A stretch of DNA of 64,000 nucleotides from Sphingopyxis sp. OAS728 (GCF_014873485.1 NZ_JADBDT010000001.1:1302001-1366000), one strand, 5' to 3'. Counted from the stretch's first letter, positions 38,772 through 50,131 are shown. A program made the numbers and translations. Notes: generated by a model not told the origin, from the sequence alone.

Positions 38772-38788
38772 TTATATGACGCATATAA
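38772..38788. promoter_or_regulatory. Likely TetR operator between tetR-type gene and MFS pump gene
   Basis: TTATAT-GACGC-ATATAA, a 17-base palindrome with exact six-base arms in a GC-rich genome. It lies 12 bases from the TetR start and 26 from the pump start, so one bound dimer could block both. Confidence 0.55.
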
Positions 38789-38814
38789 TATAAAGACGAC
38801 AGGACACAAGACCC

Positions 38815-40416
38815 ATGGCCACCATCCCGCTTTCTCCCGCCGCCGCAGACGTGCCGTTCAACCCGGCGGCGATGCCCAACGCGCGGAAATATCTGATCTT
38901 TGCGGTGATGGCGTTCGGCCAGTTCATGGCGCTGATCGACATCCAGATCGTCGCCGCCTCCTTGAACGAGGTGCAGGCGGGACTCAGCGCCGGACCCGAC
39001 GAGATCAGCTGGGTGCAGACCGCCTATCTGATGGCCGAACTCGTCATGATCCCCTTCTCGGCCTTCCTTGCGCAGGCGCTATCGACCCGCTGGCTGTTCG
39101 CGACGTCGGCGGGGCTGTTCACGATATCGAGCATGCTCTGCGGGCTCGCGTGGAACATTGAGTCGATGATCCTGTTCCGCGCGGTGCAGGGTTTTGTCGG
39201 CGGCGCGATGATCCCGACGGTGTTCGCGACGGGCTATATGCTGTTCGAAGGCAAGCAGCGTGCGATGATCCCCGCGATCCTCGGCATGGTGTCGGTGCTC
39301 GCGCCCACCTTGGGGCCGACGGTCGGCGGCTGGATCACCGACGCGATGGGCTGGCGCTGGGTGTTCTTCATCAACGTCGTGCCCGGCGCCGCGGTAACGC
39401 TGGCGATCATCGCGCTCGTCAAGATCGACAAGCCGAACCTGCAGATGCTTCGCCGTATCGACTGGGTCCATCTCGCCTCGATGGCGATATTCCTCGCGGG
39501 GCTCGAGTTCGTGCTCGAGGAAGGGCCGAAGCATGAATGGTTCAGCGAGCCGTCGATCGCGATCGGCGCCTGGCTATCGTTCGTCGCCTTCGGCCTCTTC
39601 CTCGAACGCTCGTTCCGCTCCGACGGCCCGATCGTGAAGCTCACGCCGTTCCGTAAACCGACCTTCGTCTTTGCCTGCGTCTTCAACCTCGTGATCGGGT
39701 TTGGCCTTTATGCGAGCACCTATCTCGTTCCGATCTTCCTTGGCCGCGTGCAGGGCTATAACGCGTCGGAGATCGGCACGACGGTGTTCGTTTCGGGCAT
39801 CGCGCAGCTGCTCGGCGTGCCGATCGCCGCGGCATTGTCGCAGCGTGTCGACCAGCGCATCGTCATCACCTTCGGGCTCAGCCTGTTCGCGATCGGCCTC
39901 TGGATGTTCAGCTTCATGACCCCCGAATGGGGCTTCGCGGCGCTCTTCTGGCCGCAGGTCATGCGCAGCTTTGCGATCATGTTGTGCATCGTTCCATCGG
40001 TCGGGCTCGCGCTCGGCAATTTCGAGGGGCCCGAACTGCGCTATGCCTCGGGGCTGTTCAACCTGATGCGCAACCTCGGTGGCGCGATCGGCATCGCGCT
40101 CGTCAACACCTGGCTCGGCGACAATATGCGCCTCCATATGCTACGTCTCTCGGAAGCGCTCGGCCGGTCGAGCGAGGCGGCGAACGAAGCCGCCGCGGGG
40201 CTCGCCCAGCATATCGGCCACTATGTCACCGATCCCGCGCTTGCGGCGCAGATGGCGGGTTCGACGCTCGCCCACGTCATCGGTCGCGAGGCGCTGACGC
40301 TCGCCTTCGACGACGTTTTCCGCCTGATGTCCTGGATATTCCTCGCCGCGCTGGTGATGGTCCCCTTCTGCAAACCCCCGCCGATCGGCGGCCCGGCACC
40401 AAAGGACGCGCATTAG
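38815..40416 (+). CDS. DHA2-family (EmrB/QacA) multidrug MFS transporter
   Basis: 533 aa with about 14 membrane segments. The A motif region LIDIQIVAASLNEVQAGL, the C motif MVSVLAPTLGPTVGGWITDAMGWRWVFFIN, and a typical hydrophobic build mark the EmrB/QacA group. With the divergent adaptor gene it would form a two-part pump completed by an outer-membrane channel from elsewhere in the genome. Regulated by the TetR gene beside it. Confidence 0.95.
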   Translation: MATIPLSPAAADVPFNPAAMPNARKYLIFAVMAFGQFMALIDIQIVAASLNEVQAGLSAGPDEISWVQTAYLMAELVMIPFSAFLAQALSTRWLFATSAGLFTISSMLCGLAWNIESMILFRAVQGFVGGAMIPTVFATGYMLFEGKQRAMIPAILGMVSVLAPTLGPTVGGWITDAMGWRWVFFINVVPGAAVTLAIIALVKIDKPNLQMLRRIDWVHLASMAIFLAGLEFVLEEGPKHEWFSEPSIAIGAWLSFVAFGLFLERSFRSDGPIVKLTPFRKPTFVFACVFNLVIGFGLYASTYLVPIFLGRVQGYNASEIGTTVFVSGIAQLLGVPIAAALSQRVDQRIVITFGLSLFAIGLWMFSFMTPEWGFAALFWPQVMRSFAIMLCIVPSVGLALGNFEGPELRYASGLFNLMRNLGGAIGIALVNTWLGDNMRLHMLRLSEALGRSSEAANEAAAGLAQHIGHYVTDPALAAQMAGSTLAHVIGREALTLAFDDVFRLMSWIFLAALVMVPFCKPPPIGGPAPKDAH

Positions 40417-40506
40417 ATTAAGCGAAAGAGTAGTTCGTCTGAAAGCAACCAATTGCGGACATCGGTTTTGGATGTATCCTCCGCTAGATGTTTGGGGGAG
40501 CGACCG

Positions 40507-40974
40507 ATGATCGGCAGGCGAAAGGCAATCACAGTAGCGGCGTGCGCGACGTTTATGCCGGGAACGGCACTGTCTTGTCAGATATCATCGCCTCGCCCCA
40601 ACCCTGTATTTGATAGGCAGGCGCAAGAAAAACGTTTGAGATTAGTCGAAAGCTTTTTTGAGAAGATCGATCGGGCAAGGTCGTTCGAAGAAATCGAGCG
40701 CTCGACCGCGAGCATGCGACGGGCCAGTTTTCGGTGGCCCGCTCCGCAACCAACCCAACTGTTGGAAGCCATTCCAGTGGGCGATCTGGTGATTGCTCGC
40801 GCGCGAGGTATTGAAGCGACGCCCGAGAATGAGTGCAATCCGTTCGTCACGGTCCACGCTTACTACTCGTTCCATTTCGACCAAGACCAGATCGCTCTGA
40901 TGAATACGATTAGCTATGGCGCTCTCTGGCCCGCCCCGGAGCTACCGGAGGCTATTTCGCTGAAACGAGACTAA
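40507..40974 (+). CDS. Small exported protein, unknown function
   Basis: 155 aa from an ATG with GGGGGAG seven bases upstream. The start MIGRRKAITVAACATFMPGTALSC looks like a signal peptide with a possible but non-canonical lipobox. The remainder is mixed alpha/beta and ends LWPAPELPEAISLKRD. Base composition is lower in GC than its neighbours, which hints at acquisition. Not recognised. Confidence 0.65.
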   Translation: MIGRRKAITVAACATFMPGTALSCQISSPRPNPVFDRQAQEKRLRLVESFFEKIDRARSFEEIERSTASMRRASFRWPAPQPTQLLEAIPVGDLVIARARGIEATPENECNPFVTVHAYYSFHFDQDQIALMNTISYGALWPAPELPEAISLKRD

Positions 40975-41074
40975 GTCGCTCTTGAGCAGCCGCCTCCAGC
41001 ATCCGCTTTCCACCCTTAAACAGGCCTTCGAATAATCCTTTCCTACATTATCCCGCCGTGCTCCATACTGGCAG

Positions 41075-41500
41075 ATGGAAAAGACCACCCCGCCCGCCCC
41101 GCTCCTCGCCGGCACCTGCCTCGCCTTCACACCCGTCCCCGGACAGCGCCATCGCGCCGACGGCTGGACGCCCGACACGCAGGCCAATTTCATCCGCGCG
41201 CTCGAAGCGATGGGCTCGGTGGGCAAGGCCGTACGCGCGGTCGGCATGGGCCGGGCTTCGGCCTATCGTCTACGCGAACGCCCCGACGCTGCAAGCTTCG
41301 CCGTTGCGTGGGATCTTGCCATCGCAACAGGCCGGACGCACCAGTTCAGCATCGCAATGGACCGCGCGCTCAACGGCGTGACCATCGTCCGCGTTCTGAA
41401 AGGCGGCGCGGTCGACGTCAGCGGCGGCCCCGACATGGCGGTCGTCCATGCCGCGCTCCGCGAAGACGCCTTCGCTAAAGCGACAAAGGAGACTGAATGA
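41075..41500 (+). CDS. Small DNA-binding-like protein of sphingomonad type
   Basis: 141 aa. GWTPDTQANFIRALEAMGSVGKAVRAVGMGRASAYRLRERPDAASFAVAWDLAI is an HTH-like segment (GSVGKAVRAVGMGRASAYRL) of the kind found in small uncharacterised proteins of alphaproteobacteria, sometimes near terminase-like sequences. No further domain is visible. A role in transcription is possible but not shown. Confidence 0.7.
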   Translation: MEKTTPPAPLLAGTCLAFTPVPGQRHRADGWTPDTQANFIRALEAMGSVGKAVRAVGMGRASAYRLRERPDAASFAVAWDLAIATGRTHQFSIAMDRALNGVTIVRVLKGGAVDVSGGPDMAVVHAALREDAFAKATKETE

Positions 41501-41545
41501 ACGCGCACATGCGTATCTTTTGTCGCTTTAAGCCCAAAAAAAGAA

Positions 41546-41581
41546 GACCCGCCCCCAGGCCCATGTCCCCGGGGGCGGGTC
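41546..41581 (-). terminator. Intrinsic terminator of katG
   Basis: GACCCGCCCCC (41546-41556) and GGGGGCGGGTC (41571-41581) are perfect complements. Read on the minus strand, the stem is followed directly by TTCTTTTTTT, a clear U-run, so it terminates katG transcription; it may also slow the opposite gene. Confidence 0.85.
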
Positions 41582-41644
41582 GCGACCCGTCGTCCTTTGG
41601 CCGCCGCCGGTCCCGCGGCATGATTGCGGGACCGGGGCGCCGGA

Positions 41645-44168
<2,524 letters not shown>

Positions 44169-44312
44169 GTGGCTAATAACCCGAACCAGCAGAATGAGAA
44201 GAAACCGCAGTCGGATCGTGACCGCCAGCAGCAACAGCAGGGCGGCCAGCAGCGCCAGCCTGGCAGCGACCAGCGCCCCGATCAGGGCCGCCAGAACCCG
44301 CAGCAGCGCTGA
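44169..44312 (+). CDS. Gln-rich 47-aa microprotein
   Basis: Starts at GTG with AAGGAG seven bases upstream. The product MANNPNQQNEKKPQSDRD continues with runs of Gln and Arg/Pro (RQQQQQGGQQ, RPDQGRQNPQQ) and is almost entirely polar and disordered. A clear terminator follows 20 bases after the stop, which supports a real short transcription unit. Low-complexity hydrophilic microproteins of this kind are common near stress genes in alphaproteobacteria; function unknown. Confidence 0.65.
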   Translation: MANNPNQQNEKKPQSDRDRQQQQQGGQQRQPGSDQRPDQGRQNPQQR

Positions 44313-44331
44313 TACCGTCAGCCTGCATGAG

Positions 44332-44362
44332 AAAGGGCCGCCCCGTCTGGGGCGGCCCTTTT
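44332..44362. terminator. Bidirectional intrinsic terminator
   Basis: AAAGGGCCGCCCC-GTCT-GGGGCGGCCCTTTT, a 12-base-pair stem with a four-base loop and T-run. It lies between the Gln-rich gene and the converging TonB receptor gene. Confidence 0.9.
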
Positions 44363-44384
44363 CCTTTAGAGGAACGAATTCCGC

Positions 44385-46901
44385 CTAGAAACTGAACTTC
44401 ACCGTCCCGCCCCATGTCCGCGCGTCGCCGACCTGCCCGGCGATCAGGCCGGTGTTGCCGGGAGCGACCTGAAGCAGTTCGATATAATTCACATCGAACG
44501 CATTGCGGACCCAGCCGAAAACGTCGAGCCCCTCGCCGCGGAAGCCGACGCGGAAGTTGGTCAGGGCATAGCCTTTGACGTCGGTATAGGCCGACGGCGA
44601 CGCATTCGAATTCCAGTGCGAACGGTAATTGCCGTCGACGCCGAGATAGACCTGCCCTTCCTTTGCCAGCAGCGTGACCGGGACATTGGTTTCGGCACCG
44701 TAAGAAAACGCCCATTTCGACACGCCGGGTAGGCGCTGTCCCGAAATATCGCACTGCCGCGGGCTCAGCGCCGCCGGAACGCCGGGCTGCGAATAGTCGG
44801 GCACCGCGTTGGCGCCCTGCAGCGTACCGCCCGACAGTTCGGGCGGGCACGGCGCGTTAGTGAACTTCTTGTATTTGGCGTCGGTGTAGGCGCCGTTGGC
44901 GTAAGCGGTGAACCGGTCGCTCGCGACGATCTTCAAGTCCGCCTCGATACCCTGCGTCCGAACCTTGTCGGCGTTGGCGAGATAGCCGCGCACCGTGCCG
45001 AACTGGCCGCCGTTCACCGTCGCCTGGAAATCCTTGATATCGGTGCGGAAGGCCGCGAGGTTGAACGTCGCGCGCCGGCCCAGGAACTGCGTCTTGAGCC
45101 CGATTTCGAAATGGTCGATCGATTCGGGCTTCACCGTGCTCGCATCATAATTGACCGTATTGTCGGCGTTGAGCGGCAAGCCGTTCTGGTTGATGCCCAG
45201 CGTCTTGAAGCTTTTGGCATAGGTCGCATAGGCCAGGATATCCGGCGCGACCTTGTAGTTCACATTGAGATCGTAGGTGAAGTTCCACGCGCTGTCCGAC
45301 GGTGCGCTTTCCTGTGGCTGATAGACGCCGCACTGTGCCGCCAATATTGCAGGAAGGCTGGTGCCCGGCGCAGGAGTGCAATTGATGACCTGCCCGGCGC
45401 CGTTCGTGACCACGCGCCGGTAAAAGCCCGATTTCTTGTCGTAATTGACGCGCGCGCCCGGCTGGATCGTCAATGCATCGGTCACCTTCCAGCTGAGCTG
45501 ACCGAACAGCGCCGCGCTGGTACTCTTGAGATACTGCGTGTTGGTGGCGGTCAGCCCCTGAAGCACGCTCGGATCGTTGGCGAGCGCGCCGGTCAGGCTC
45601 CATTTGCTGGCGTCTGCGCCCTGCTGTTCGGTGCCCTGCGTGTCGATCCGCTGCTTGAAACCGAACAGGCCGACGACGAAGTCGATCTTGTCGCCTTCGT
45701 AATTATAGCGGAATTCCTGGCTATACTGATCCTGCTGCGAGGGGTTCTGAGACTTCGAGACGATCGAGAGGCCGGTGAAATCGCGGTCATTCTCGGGCTT
45801 CCAGTCCCAGAAGCGCCACGCGCTGATCGACGTGAAGGTGCCGGGACCGACGTCCCACTTCACGCGCACCGAGGCGCCGCCGATCTTGTTGCCCGCGTTC
45901 AGGCTAGCATCAAGGTCGGTCAGGCGGTCGTAGGGATTGGTGCTCGGCACGGCATAGTTGCGGCCGGGATTGGCGGCGTTCACCGCGGCGACGAGCGCGT
46001 CATACTGGCGCGCGAGCGCGCGCTGGGTCCGGCCGACGCGAACATAGGTCGTGCCATAGCCTTCGGGGTCCTGCTTGCTGTAGTCGCCGGCGATGGTGAT
46101 GCTGAGATCTTCGTTCGGCTGGAACAGCAGCTGGCCACGCAAGCCCAGATTGTCCTGTTCGTTGATCCAGCGGTCGCTCACCGTGTTGTAGAGCGTGCCG
46201 CGGCGGCTGGTCGCCGCAATAGCGATGCGGGCCGCGATCTTGTCGGTCAGCGGCCCCGAGATCGCTGCCTTCGCCTGCCGGTAGTTGAGGTTGCCGACGC
46301 TCACCTCGGCGCGGCCCTCGAAATCGAAGGTCGGCTGGTTCGTCGTGATGTTGATCGCGCCGGCGGTCGTGTTCTTGCCGTAGAGCGTGCCCTGCGGCCC
46401 GCGCAGCACCTCGACCTGGTCGACATCGAGAAAGTCGAAGGTCGCCGCGGCGACGCGCGAATTATAAACGTCATCGACATAGATGCCGACGCCCTGCTCG
46501 AATCCGTCGCTGGTGAGGCCGAAGGGCACGCCAAGACCGCGGATGTTGACCGAGGTGTTGCGCGGGTTCGACGTGTAAACCTGGAGCGTCGGAGCGAGCT
46601 GCTGGAGCTTCACGACGTTGAAGTTGCCCGTCGCCTCGATCGAATCGCCGCGGATCACCGAGATCGCGACGGGCACTTCCTGTGCGGTTTCCTGACGGCG
46701 GCGCGCGGTGACGATGATGATGTCGCCGCGGCTCACATCGTCGTCAAGCTGGGCCGCATCGGCCGCCCCCGCGGCAGTGGCGGCATCGCCCGCTTCGGCT
46801 TCCGCGGCTATCGCCGGGGTCGCGCCGAGCGCGAGCAGAAAAGAGAGTGTGAGCGCGGACGCCGGCAAGCGGCGGCGGACGGACGGGTATTTTGCGGTCA
46901 T
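44385..46901 (-). CDS. TonB-dependent outer-membrane receptor
   Basis: 838 aa. A signal peptide (LPASALTLSFLLALGATPAIAA) is followed by an acidic linker and a plug domain (DIIIVTARRRQETAQEVPVAISVI, SVNIRGLGVPFGLTSDGFEQGVGIYVDDVYNSR, RGPQGTLYGKNTTAGAIN), then a 22-strand barrel ending in VKFSF with the terminal Phe needed for assembly. The substrate is not predictable from the sequence. Neighbours (a YezD-like gene on the same strand) suggest a sulfur-source context, a weak inference. Confidence 0.93.
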   Translation of the reverse strand: MTAKYPSVRRRLPASALTLSFLLALGATPAIAAEAEAGDAATAAGAADAAQLDDDVSRGDIIIVTARRRQETAQEVPVAISVIRGDSIEATGNFNVVKLQQLAPTLQVYTSNPRNTSVNIRGLGVPFGLTSDGFEQGVGIYVDDVYNSRVAAATFDFLDVDQVEVLRGPQGTLYGKNTTAGAINITTNQPTFDFEGRAEVSVGNLNYRQAKAAISGPLTDKIAARIAIAATSRRGTLYNTVSDRWINEQDNLGLRGQLLFQPNEDLSITIAGDYSKQDPEGYGTTYVRVGRTQRALARQYDALVAAVNAANPGRNYAVPSTNPYDRLTDLDASLNAGNKIGGASVRVKWDVGPGTFTSISAWRFWDWKPENDRDFTGLSIVSKSQNPSQQDQYSQEFRYNYEGDKIDFVVGLFGFKQRIDTQGTEQQGADASKWSLTGALANDPSVLQGLTATNTQYLKSTSAALFGQLSWKVTDALTIQPGARVNYDKKSGFYRRVVTNGAGQVINCTPAPGTSLPAILAAQCGVYQPQESAPSDSAWNFTYDLNVNYKVAPDILAYATYAKSFKTLGINQNGLPLNADNTVNYDASTVKPESIDHFEIGLKTQFLGRRATFNLAAFRTDIKDFQATVNGGQFGTVRGYLANADKVRTQGIEADLKIVASDRFTAYANGAYTDAKYKKFTNAPCPPELSGGTLQGANAVPDYSQPGVPAALSPRQCDISGQRLPGVSKWAFSYGAETNVPVTLLAKEGQVYLGVDGNYRSHWNSNASPSAYTDVKGYALTNFRVGFRGEGLDVFGWVRNAFDVNYIELLQVAPGNTGLIAGQVGDARTWGGTVKFSF

Positions 46902-46999
46902 GACAATTTCCTGTTGCTTTGAAGATGCACGAAAATTGCCACATCCGGCGGTCCGGTCTGCGGCAGGCGGGACGCAAGTCCCCATTGGGAGCCGTGAAT

Positions 47000-47170
47000 T
47001 CAGTTGGGGTAGCGGTGCCGCTCGGTCACATCGACCTGCACCAGACGCCCTTCGTGCACGGTCAGCTGGATCGCGCCGAACTTCAGCCTGTCGAGAGCCT
47101 CGAGCACGGTCTGAATGGCGCGCGGCACCTCTTCGGAGCCGCCTTTGGCGACTTCGTTGATAGCGCTCAT
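47000..47170 (-). CDS. YezD family small protein (DUF2292)
   Basis: 56 aa: PRAIQTVLEALDRLKFGAIQLTVHEGRLVQVDVTERHRY matches the DUF2292/YezD build (helix, then LxFGxIxxxVHxGxxVQV). YezD-type proteins are found with sulfate and sulfonate assimilation genes. AAAGGAATT precedes the ATG. It diverges from the nitronate-monooxygenase-like gene, with a promoter region carrying a small palindrome between. Confidence 0.85.
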   Translation of the reverse strand: MSAINEVAKGGSEEVPRAIQTVLEALDRLKFGAIQLTVHEGRLVQVDVTERHRYPN

Positions 47171-47209
47171 GATAATTCCTTTCCCTCGTGGATTCGCCCC
47201 GCAAGCATA

Positions 47210-47226
47210 TGCCAAGTGAATTGGTA
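47210..47226. promoter_or_regulatory. Palindrome and possible promoter of the yezD-like gene
   Basis: TGCCAA-GTGAA-TTGGTA. On the minus strand it falls between a TTGTCT -35-like and a TATGCT -10-like hexamer, about 16 bases apart, about 40 bases before the yezD-type start, so it would fit a CysB-like or other sulfur regulator site. Low confidence. Confidence 0.35.
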
Positions 47227-47374
47227 GACAATAAATCTTTTCCTTTCTGCGCCGAAAGGTTCGGTTGTCGCGCCCAATGGACAGCGCCGAACGGATTCGG
47301 GCGTGCGACGAGCCGACGGACCGAGCGACGCCGGGGATTGCGCGCGAGTCCCAGTGCTGGCAAAGGCAGCCCCA

Positions 47375-48379
47375 ATGAGCAAAATTAACGATCTGATGGC
47401 CCGCGGAACCGAGCTTCTCGGCAGCGACTACGCCATTCTCTGCGGTGCGATGAGCTGGGTTTCCGAACGCCATCTGGTCAGCGCGATCAGCAATGCCGGC
47501 GGGTTTGGCGTAATTGCGTGCGGCGCGATGACGCCCGAACTGCTCGATGCCGAAATCGCCGCGACCAAGGCGCTGGCGACGCGAAATTTCGGCGTCAATC
47601 TGATCACCATGCATCCGCAACTGTTCGATCTGATCGACGTCTGCGCGAAACATGGCGTCGGCCATGTCGTGCTTGCGGGCGGTCTGCCGCCGAAGGGCAG
47701 CCTCGAGGCGATCAAGGCATCGGGCGCGAAGGTCATCTGTTTTGCCCCGACGCTCGCGCTGGGCAAGAAGCTCGTTCGTTCGGGCGTCGACGCGCTGGTG
47801 ATCGAGGGGATGGAGGCCGGCGGCCATATAGGCCCCGTGTCGACCAGCGTGCTGGCGCAGGAAATCCTGCCCACGCTCGCCGACGAAGTCCCGGTGTTCG
47901 TCGCCGGCGGCATCGGCCGCGGCGAGGCGATCGCCGCCTATTTGGAAATGGGCGCATCGGGGGTCCAACTCGGCACCCGCTTCGTCTGCGCCACCGAAAG
48001 CATCGCGCATCCCAATTTCAAGAAGGCTTTCATGCGCGCCTCGGCACGCGAAGCCGTCGCAAGCGTCCAGATCGACCCGCGCCTGCCGGTCATCCCCGTC
48101 CGCGCGCTCAAGAACGCGGGCACCGAAGCCTTTACCGCCAAGCAGCGTGAAGTCGCGAACAAGCTCGACACGGGCGAGGTCGACATGATGGCGGCCCAAC
48201 TCGAAATCGAGCATTATTGGGCGGGCGCGCTGCGTCGCGCGGTGATCGACGGCGACGTCGAAAATGGTTCGTTAATGGCAGGGCAATCTGTCGGTATGGT
48301 ATCCGAAGAAGAGAGCGTCGCAGCAATCGTCGCATCTCTGGTGCAACAGGCCGAAGCCGCGTTGCACGCTCGGGGTTGA
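47375..48379 (+). CDS. Nitronate monooxygenase family flavoenzyme
   Basis: 334 aa TIM-barrel FMN enzyme. GAMSWVSERHLVSAISNAGGFGVIACGAM is the NPD N-terminal signature, followed by VIEGMEAGGHIGPVSTSVL (the AGGH segment) and VFVAGGIGRGEAIAAYLEMGASGVQLGTRFVCATES for phosphate binding. Members oxidise nitronates or reduce other small substrates; several sit beside sulfur genes. The start at 47375 is the ATG directly before the first barrel strand. Confidence 0.9.
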   Translation: MSKINDLMARGTELLGSDYAILCGAMSWVSERHLVSAISNAGGFGVIACGAMTPELLDAEIAATKALATRNFGVNLITMHPQLFDLIDVCAKHGVGHVVLAGGLPPKGSLEAIKASGAKVICFAPTLALGKKLVRSGVDALVIEGMEAGGHIGPVSTSVLAQEILPTLADEVPVFVAGGIGRGEAIAAYLEMGASGVQLGTRFVCATESIAHPNFKKAFMRASAREAVASVQIDPRLPVIPVRALKNAGTEAFTAKQREVANKLDTGEVDMMAAQLEIEHYWAGALRRAVIDGDVENGSLMAGQSVGMVSEEESVAAIVASLVQQAEAALHARG

Positions 48380-48411
48380 TGCTGCAAAATATAGCAGCTG
48401 GGGAGTGGGTC

Positions 48412-49131
48412 ATGAATTTGTCGCGTAAGATTATCGTAGCGGGCTTGCTGGCGAGCGTTGCCGCATGCGCACCGAAGCCGCCTCCGCCGCCTCCGCCGCC
48501 CCCTCCGCCGCCGGTCGTCGTCGTCATTCCACCGCGGCCGCTGCCGCCGGGCAACGCATCGCTGACGCAGATCCTGCCGGGCCGTGCGCTCGACGGCCAT
48601 TTCGTCACGGCGAACAGCAATGTGACCGGCGACCGCGCCTTCTGGCAGCTCAAGATCGGGCTCAACGTCGCCGCGATCGGCTGCCGCGGGCTCGAGGAAA
48701 CGACGCTCGTTTCAGCGTATAACAATATCATCAAAACCCATAGCAAGGTGATCAAGTCGACCGAAAAGTCGGTGATCACCCAGCTCGGCAAGGAAAATAA
48801 GAACAACGGCATCGCACCGCGCGACCGCCTGTCGACGCAGTTGTTCAACTATTTTGCCCAGCCGCCGGCGCAGCGCGGCTTCTGTGCGCGCGCCAACGAG
48901 ATTGCCCAGCTGGTTTCGGCAACGCCGACCGCACAGGTCGTCGAACAGGCGCCCGCGCATCTTGCGCGGCTCGATCAGCCGTTCCACGAATTTTACGAGG
49001 CCTACGCCAAATATCAGGTCGACGCCGTCGCGTGGGACGCCAAATATGCTCGGCCGCCGGCGATCATGACCGCACCGGCAGCGCCGATCGCAACACCCGC
49101 TCAGCCCGCGACGTCGCCGTCGGGCACCTGA
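48412..49131 (+). CDS. Polyproline lipoprotein, paralogue of the next gene
   Basis: 239 aa. The signal peptide ends in the lipobox VAAC, so the protein is lipid-anchored at Cys19 or so. A run of about 12 prolines and a Val/Pro stretch follow. The main domain (RAFWQLKIGLNVAAIGCRG...YNNIIKTHSKVIKSTEKSVITQLGKEN...LSTQLFNYFAQPPAQRGFC) is shared with the gene at 49484. No known fold is recognised. GGGGAG precedes the ATG. Confidence 0.85.
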   Translation: MNLSRKIIVAGLLASVAACAPKPPPPPPPPPPPPVVVVIPPRPLPPGNASLTQILPGRALDGHFVTANSNVTGDRAFWQLKIGLNVAAIGCRGLEETTLVSAYNNIIKTHSKVIKSTEKSVITQLGKENKNNGIAPRDRLSTQLFNYFAQPPAQRGFCARANEIAQLVSATPTAQVVEQAPAHLARLDQPFHEFYEAYAKYQVDAVAWDAKYARPPAIMTAPAAPIATPAQPATSPSGT

Positions 49132-49483
49132 TTTGAGTTCCTCGCCGGGCGGCCTTGTTGCATTCGCGCAACGCCGCCCGCGCGATGCGACACAATCTTT
49201 TTCGGTTCGTCGCATTTCGCCCGTCGCGGGCCCATGGCGGGTGACGTCATGGCGCCGAACAGGGGTCGCGGCGTCCTGTACGGCGCCGAAAAAAGCCCAG
49301 CACTCCCGCCTTTTCCGGAATCGACATCGCGTTACCCCATCGTGAACCAAAAGCTGCGGAAACTGCTTTCCGCTGCATTCATCCTTAATTCCCGGCAATC
49401 TTTCGACTCTCCCCTGCCCCTTATCGTCAGCCTCGCCGGGATCGTCCGGCGTTGCTCGGGGGAGCATTGGGGGAATGGGGAAC
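49132..49483. other. Intergenic region between the two paralogous exported-protein genes
   Basis: About 350 bases. Apart from the hairpin at 49146-49180, I see only the likely promoter of the next gene; no small gene with a good ribosome binding site was found. Confidence 0.5.
49146..49180 (+). terminator. Possible terminator hairpin after the lipoprotein gene
   Basis: CGGGCGG...GTTGC pairs with GCGCAACGCCGCCCG with small mismatches; a T-run appears only about 17 bases later, so termination strength is doubtful. Confidence 0.35.
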
Positions 49484-50131
49484 ATGACCAGAGGAATCGG
49501 ATTCGCCGCCGCGTGCGCGGCGGCCTTGGCTGCTGCGCCCGCAGCGGCCCAATATACGCAGCAGGAACCGCAGGCGCCCGGCTATGCCGCGGCCAACCTG
49601 CGCCTGCCGCCGCGCGATGCGCAGGGGGATTTTGCAACGCCCAATCGTGAACGGACCGGTCACGACGCGTTCTGGAACCTGCGCATCGCGCTTAACGTTG
49701 CCGCGATCGGGTGCCGTCATCCGGGATCGCTGCAACTGATAGCCGACTACAACAATATCATCGGACGCCACGGCAATCTTATCCGCTCCGCGGAGACGGC
49801 GGTGATTGCACGGCTGGGGCGCGAGACGGGCAGCAACGGCATTGCCGCCCGCGACCGCACCTCGACCAAGCTGTTCAACTATTTCGCGCAGCCGCCCGCG
49901 CAGAAGGAGTTTTGCCGCGTCGCCGGATCGATTGCGCAACAGATGAGCGGCATGGACAGCGCGACCGCGATGTCGATGGCTCCGGCCATGCTCGCGCAGG
50001 TCGACCAGCCTTTCGTCGACTTCTACAACGCCTATGCGCGTTATGAAGTGGAACTCGCCGCCTACCGCGCTCAGCGCGGTTACCAGCCGCGCACCGAACC
50101 GGGCGTCCAAATGGCGGCGGCGAAACCCTGA
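49484..50131 (+). CDS. Exported protein, paralogue of the preceding lipoprotein
   Basis: 215 aa from the ATG that follows GGGGAAC; an ATG three codons earlier is also possible. A signal peptide (FAAACAAALAAAPAAAQ) precedes the conserved domain: DAFWNLRIALNVAAIGCRHPG, YNNIIGRHGNLIRSAETAVIARLGRE, STKLFNYFAQPPAQKEFCRVAG, VDQPFVDFYNAYARYEVELAAY. Unlike its neighbour it has no lipobox and is probably periplasmic. The two conserved cysteines in each copy may pair. Confidence 0.85.
   Translation: MTRGIGFAAACAAALAAAPAAAQYTQQEPQAPGYAAANLRLPPRDAQGDFATPNRERTGHDAFWNLRIALNVAAIGCRHPGSLQLIADYNNIIGRHGNLIRSAETAVIARLGRETGSNGIAARDRTSTKLFNYFAQPPAQKEFCRVAGSIAQQMSGMDSATAMSMAPAMLAQVDQPFVDFYNAYARYEVELAAYRAQRGYQPRTEPGVQMAAAKP

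Noticed and set aside
47171-47374. SAM-II or another known riboswitch upstream of the yezD-like gene
   Set aside because: No match to the conserved core sequences of SAM or SAH riboswitches that I know; only a small palindrome and a promoter-like pair were seen.
48480-48545. Cytosine-rich tandem repeat (CCG/CCT units)
   Set aside because: It is the coding sequence of the polyproline stretch of the lipoprotein.
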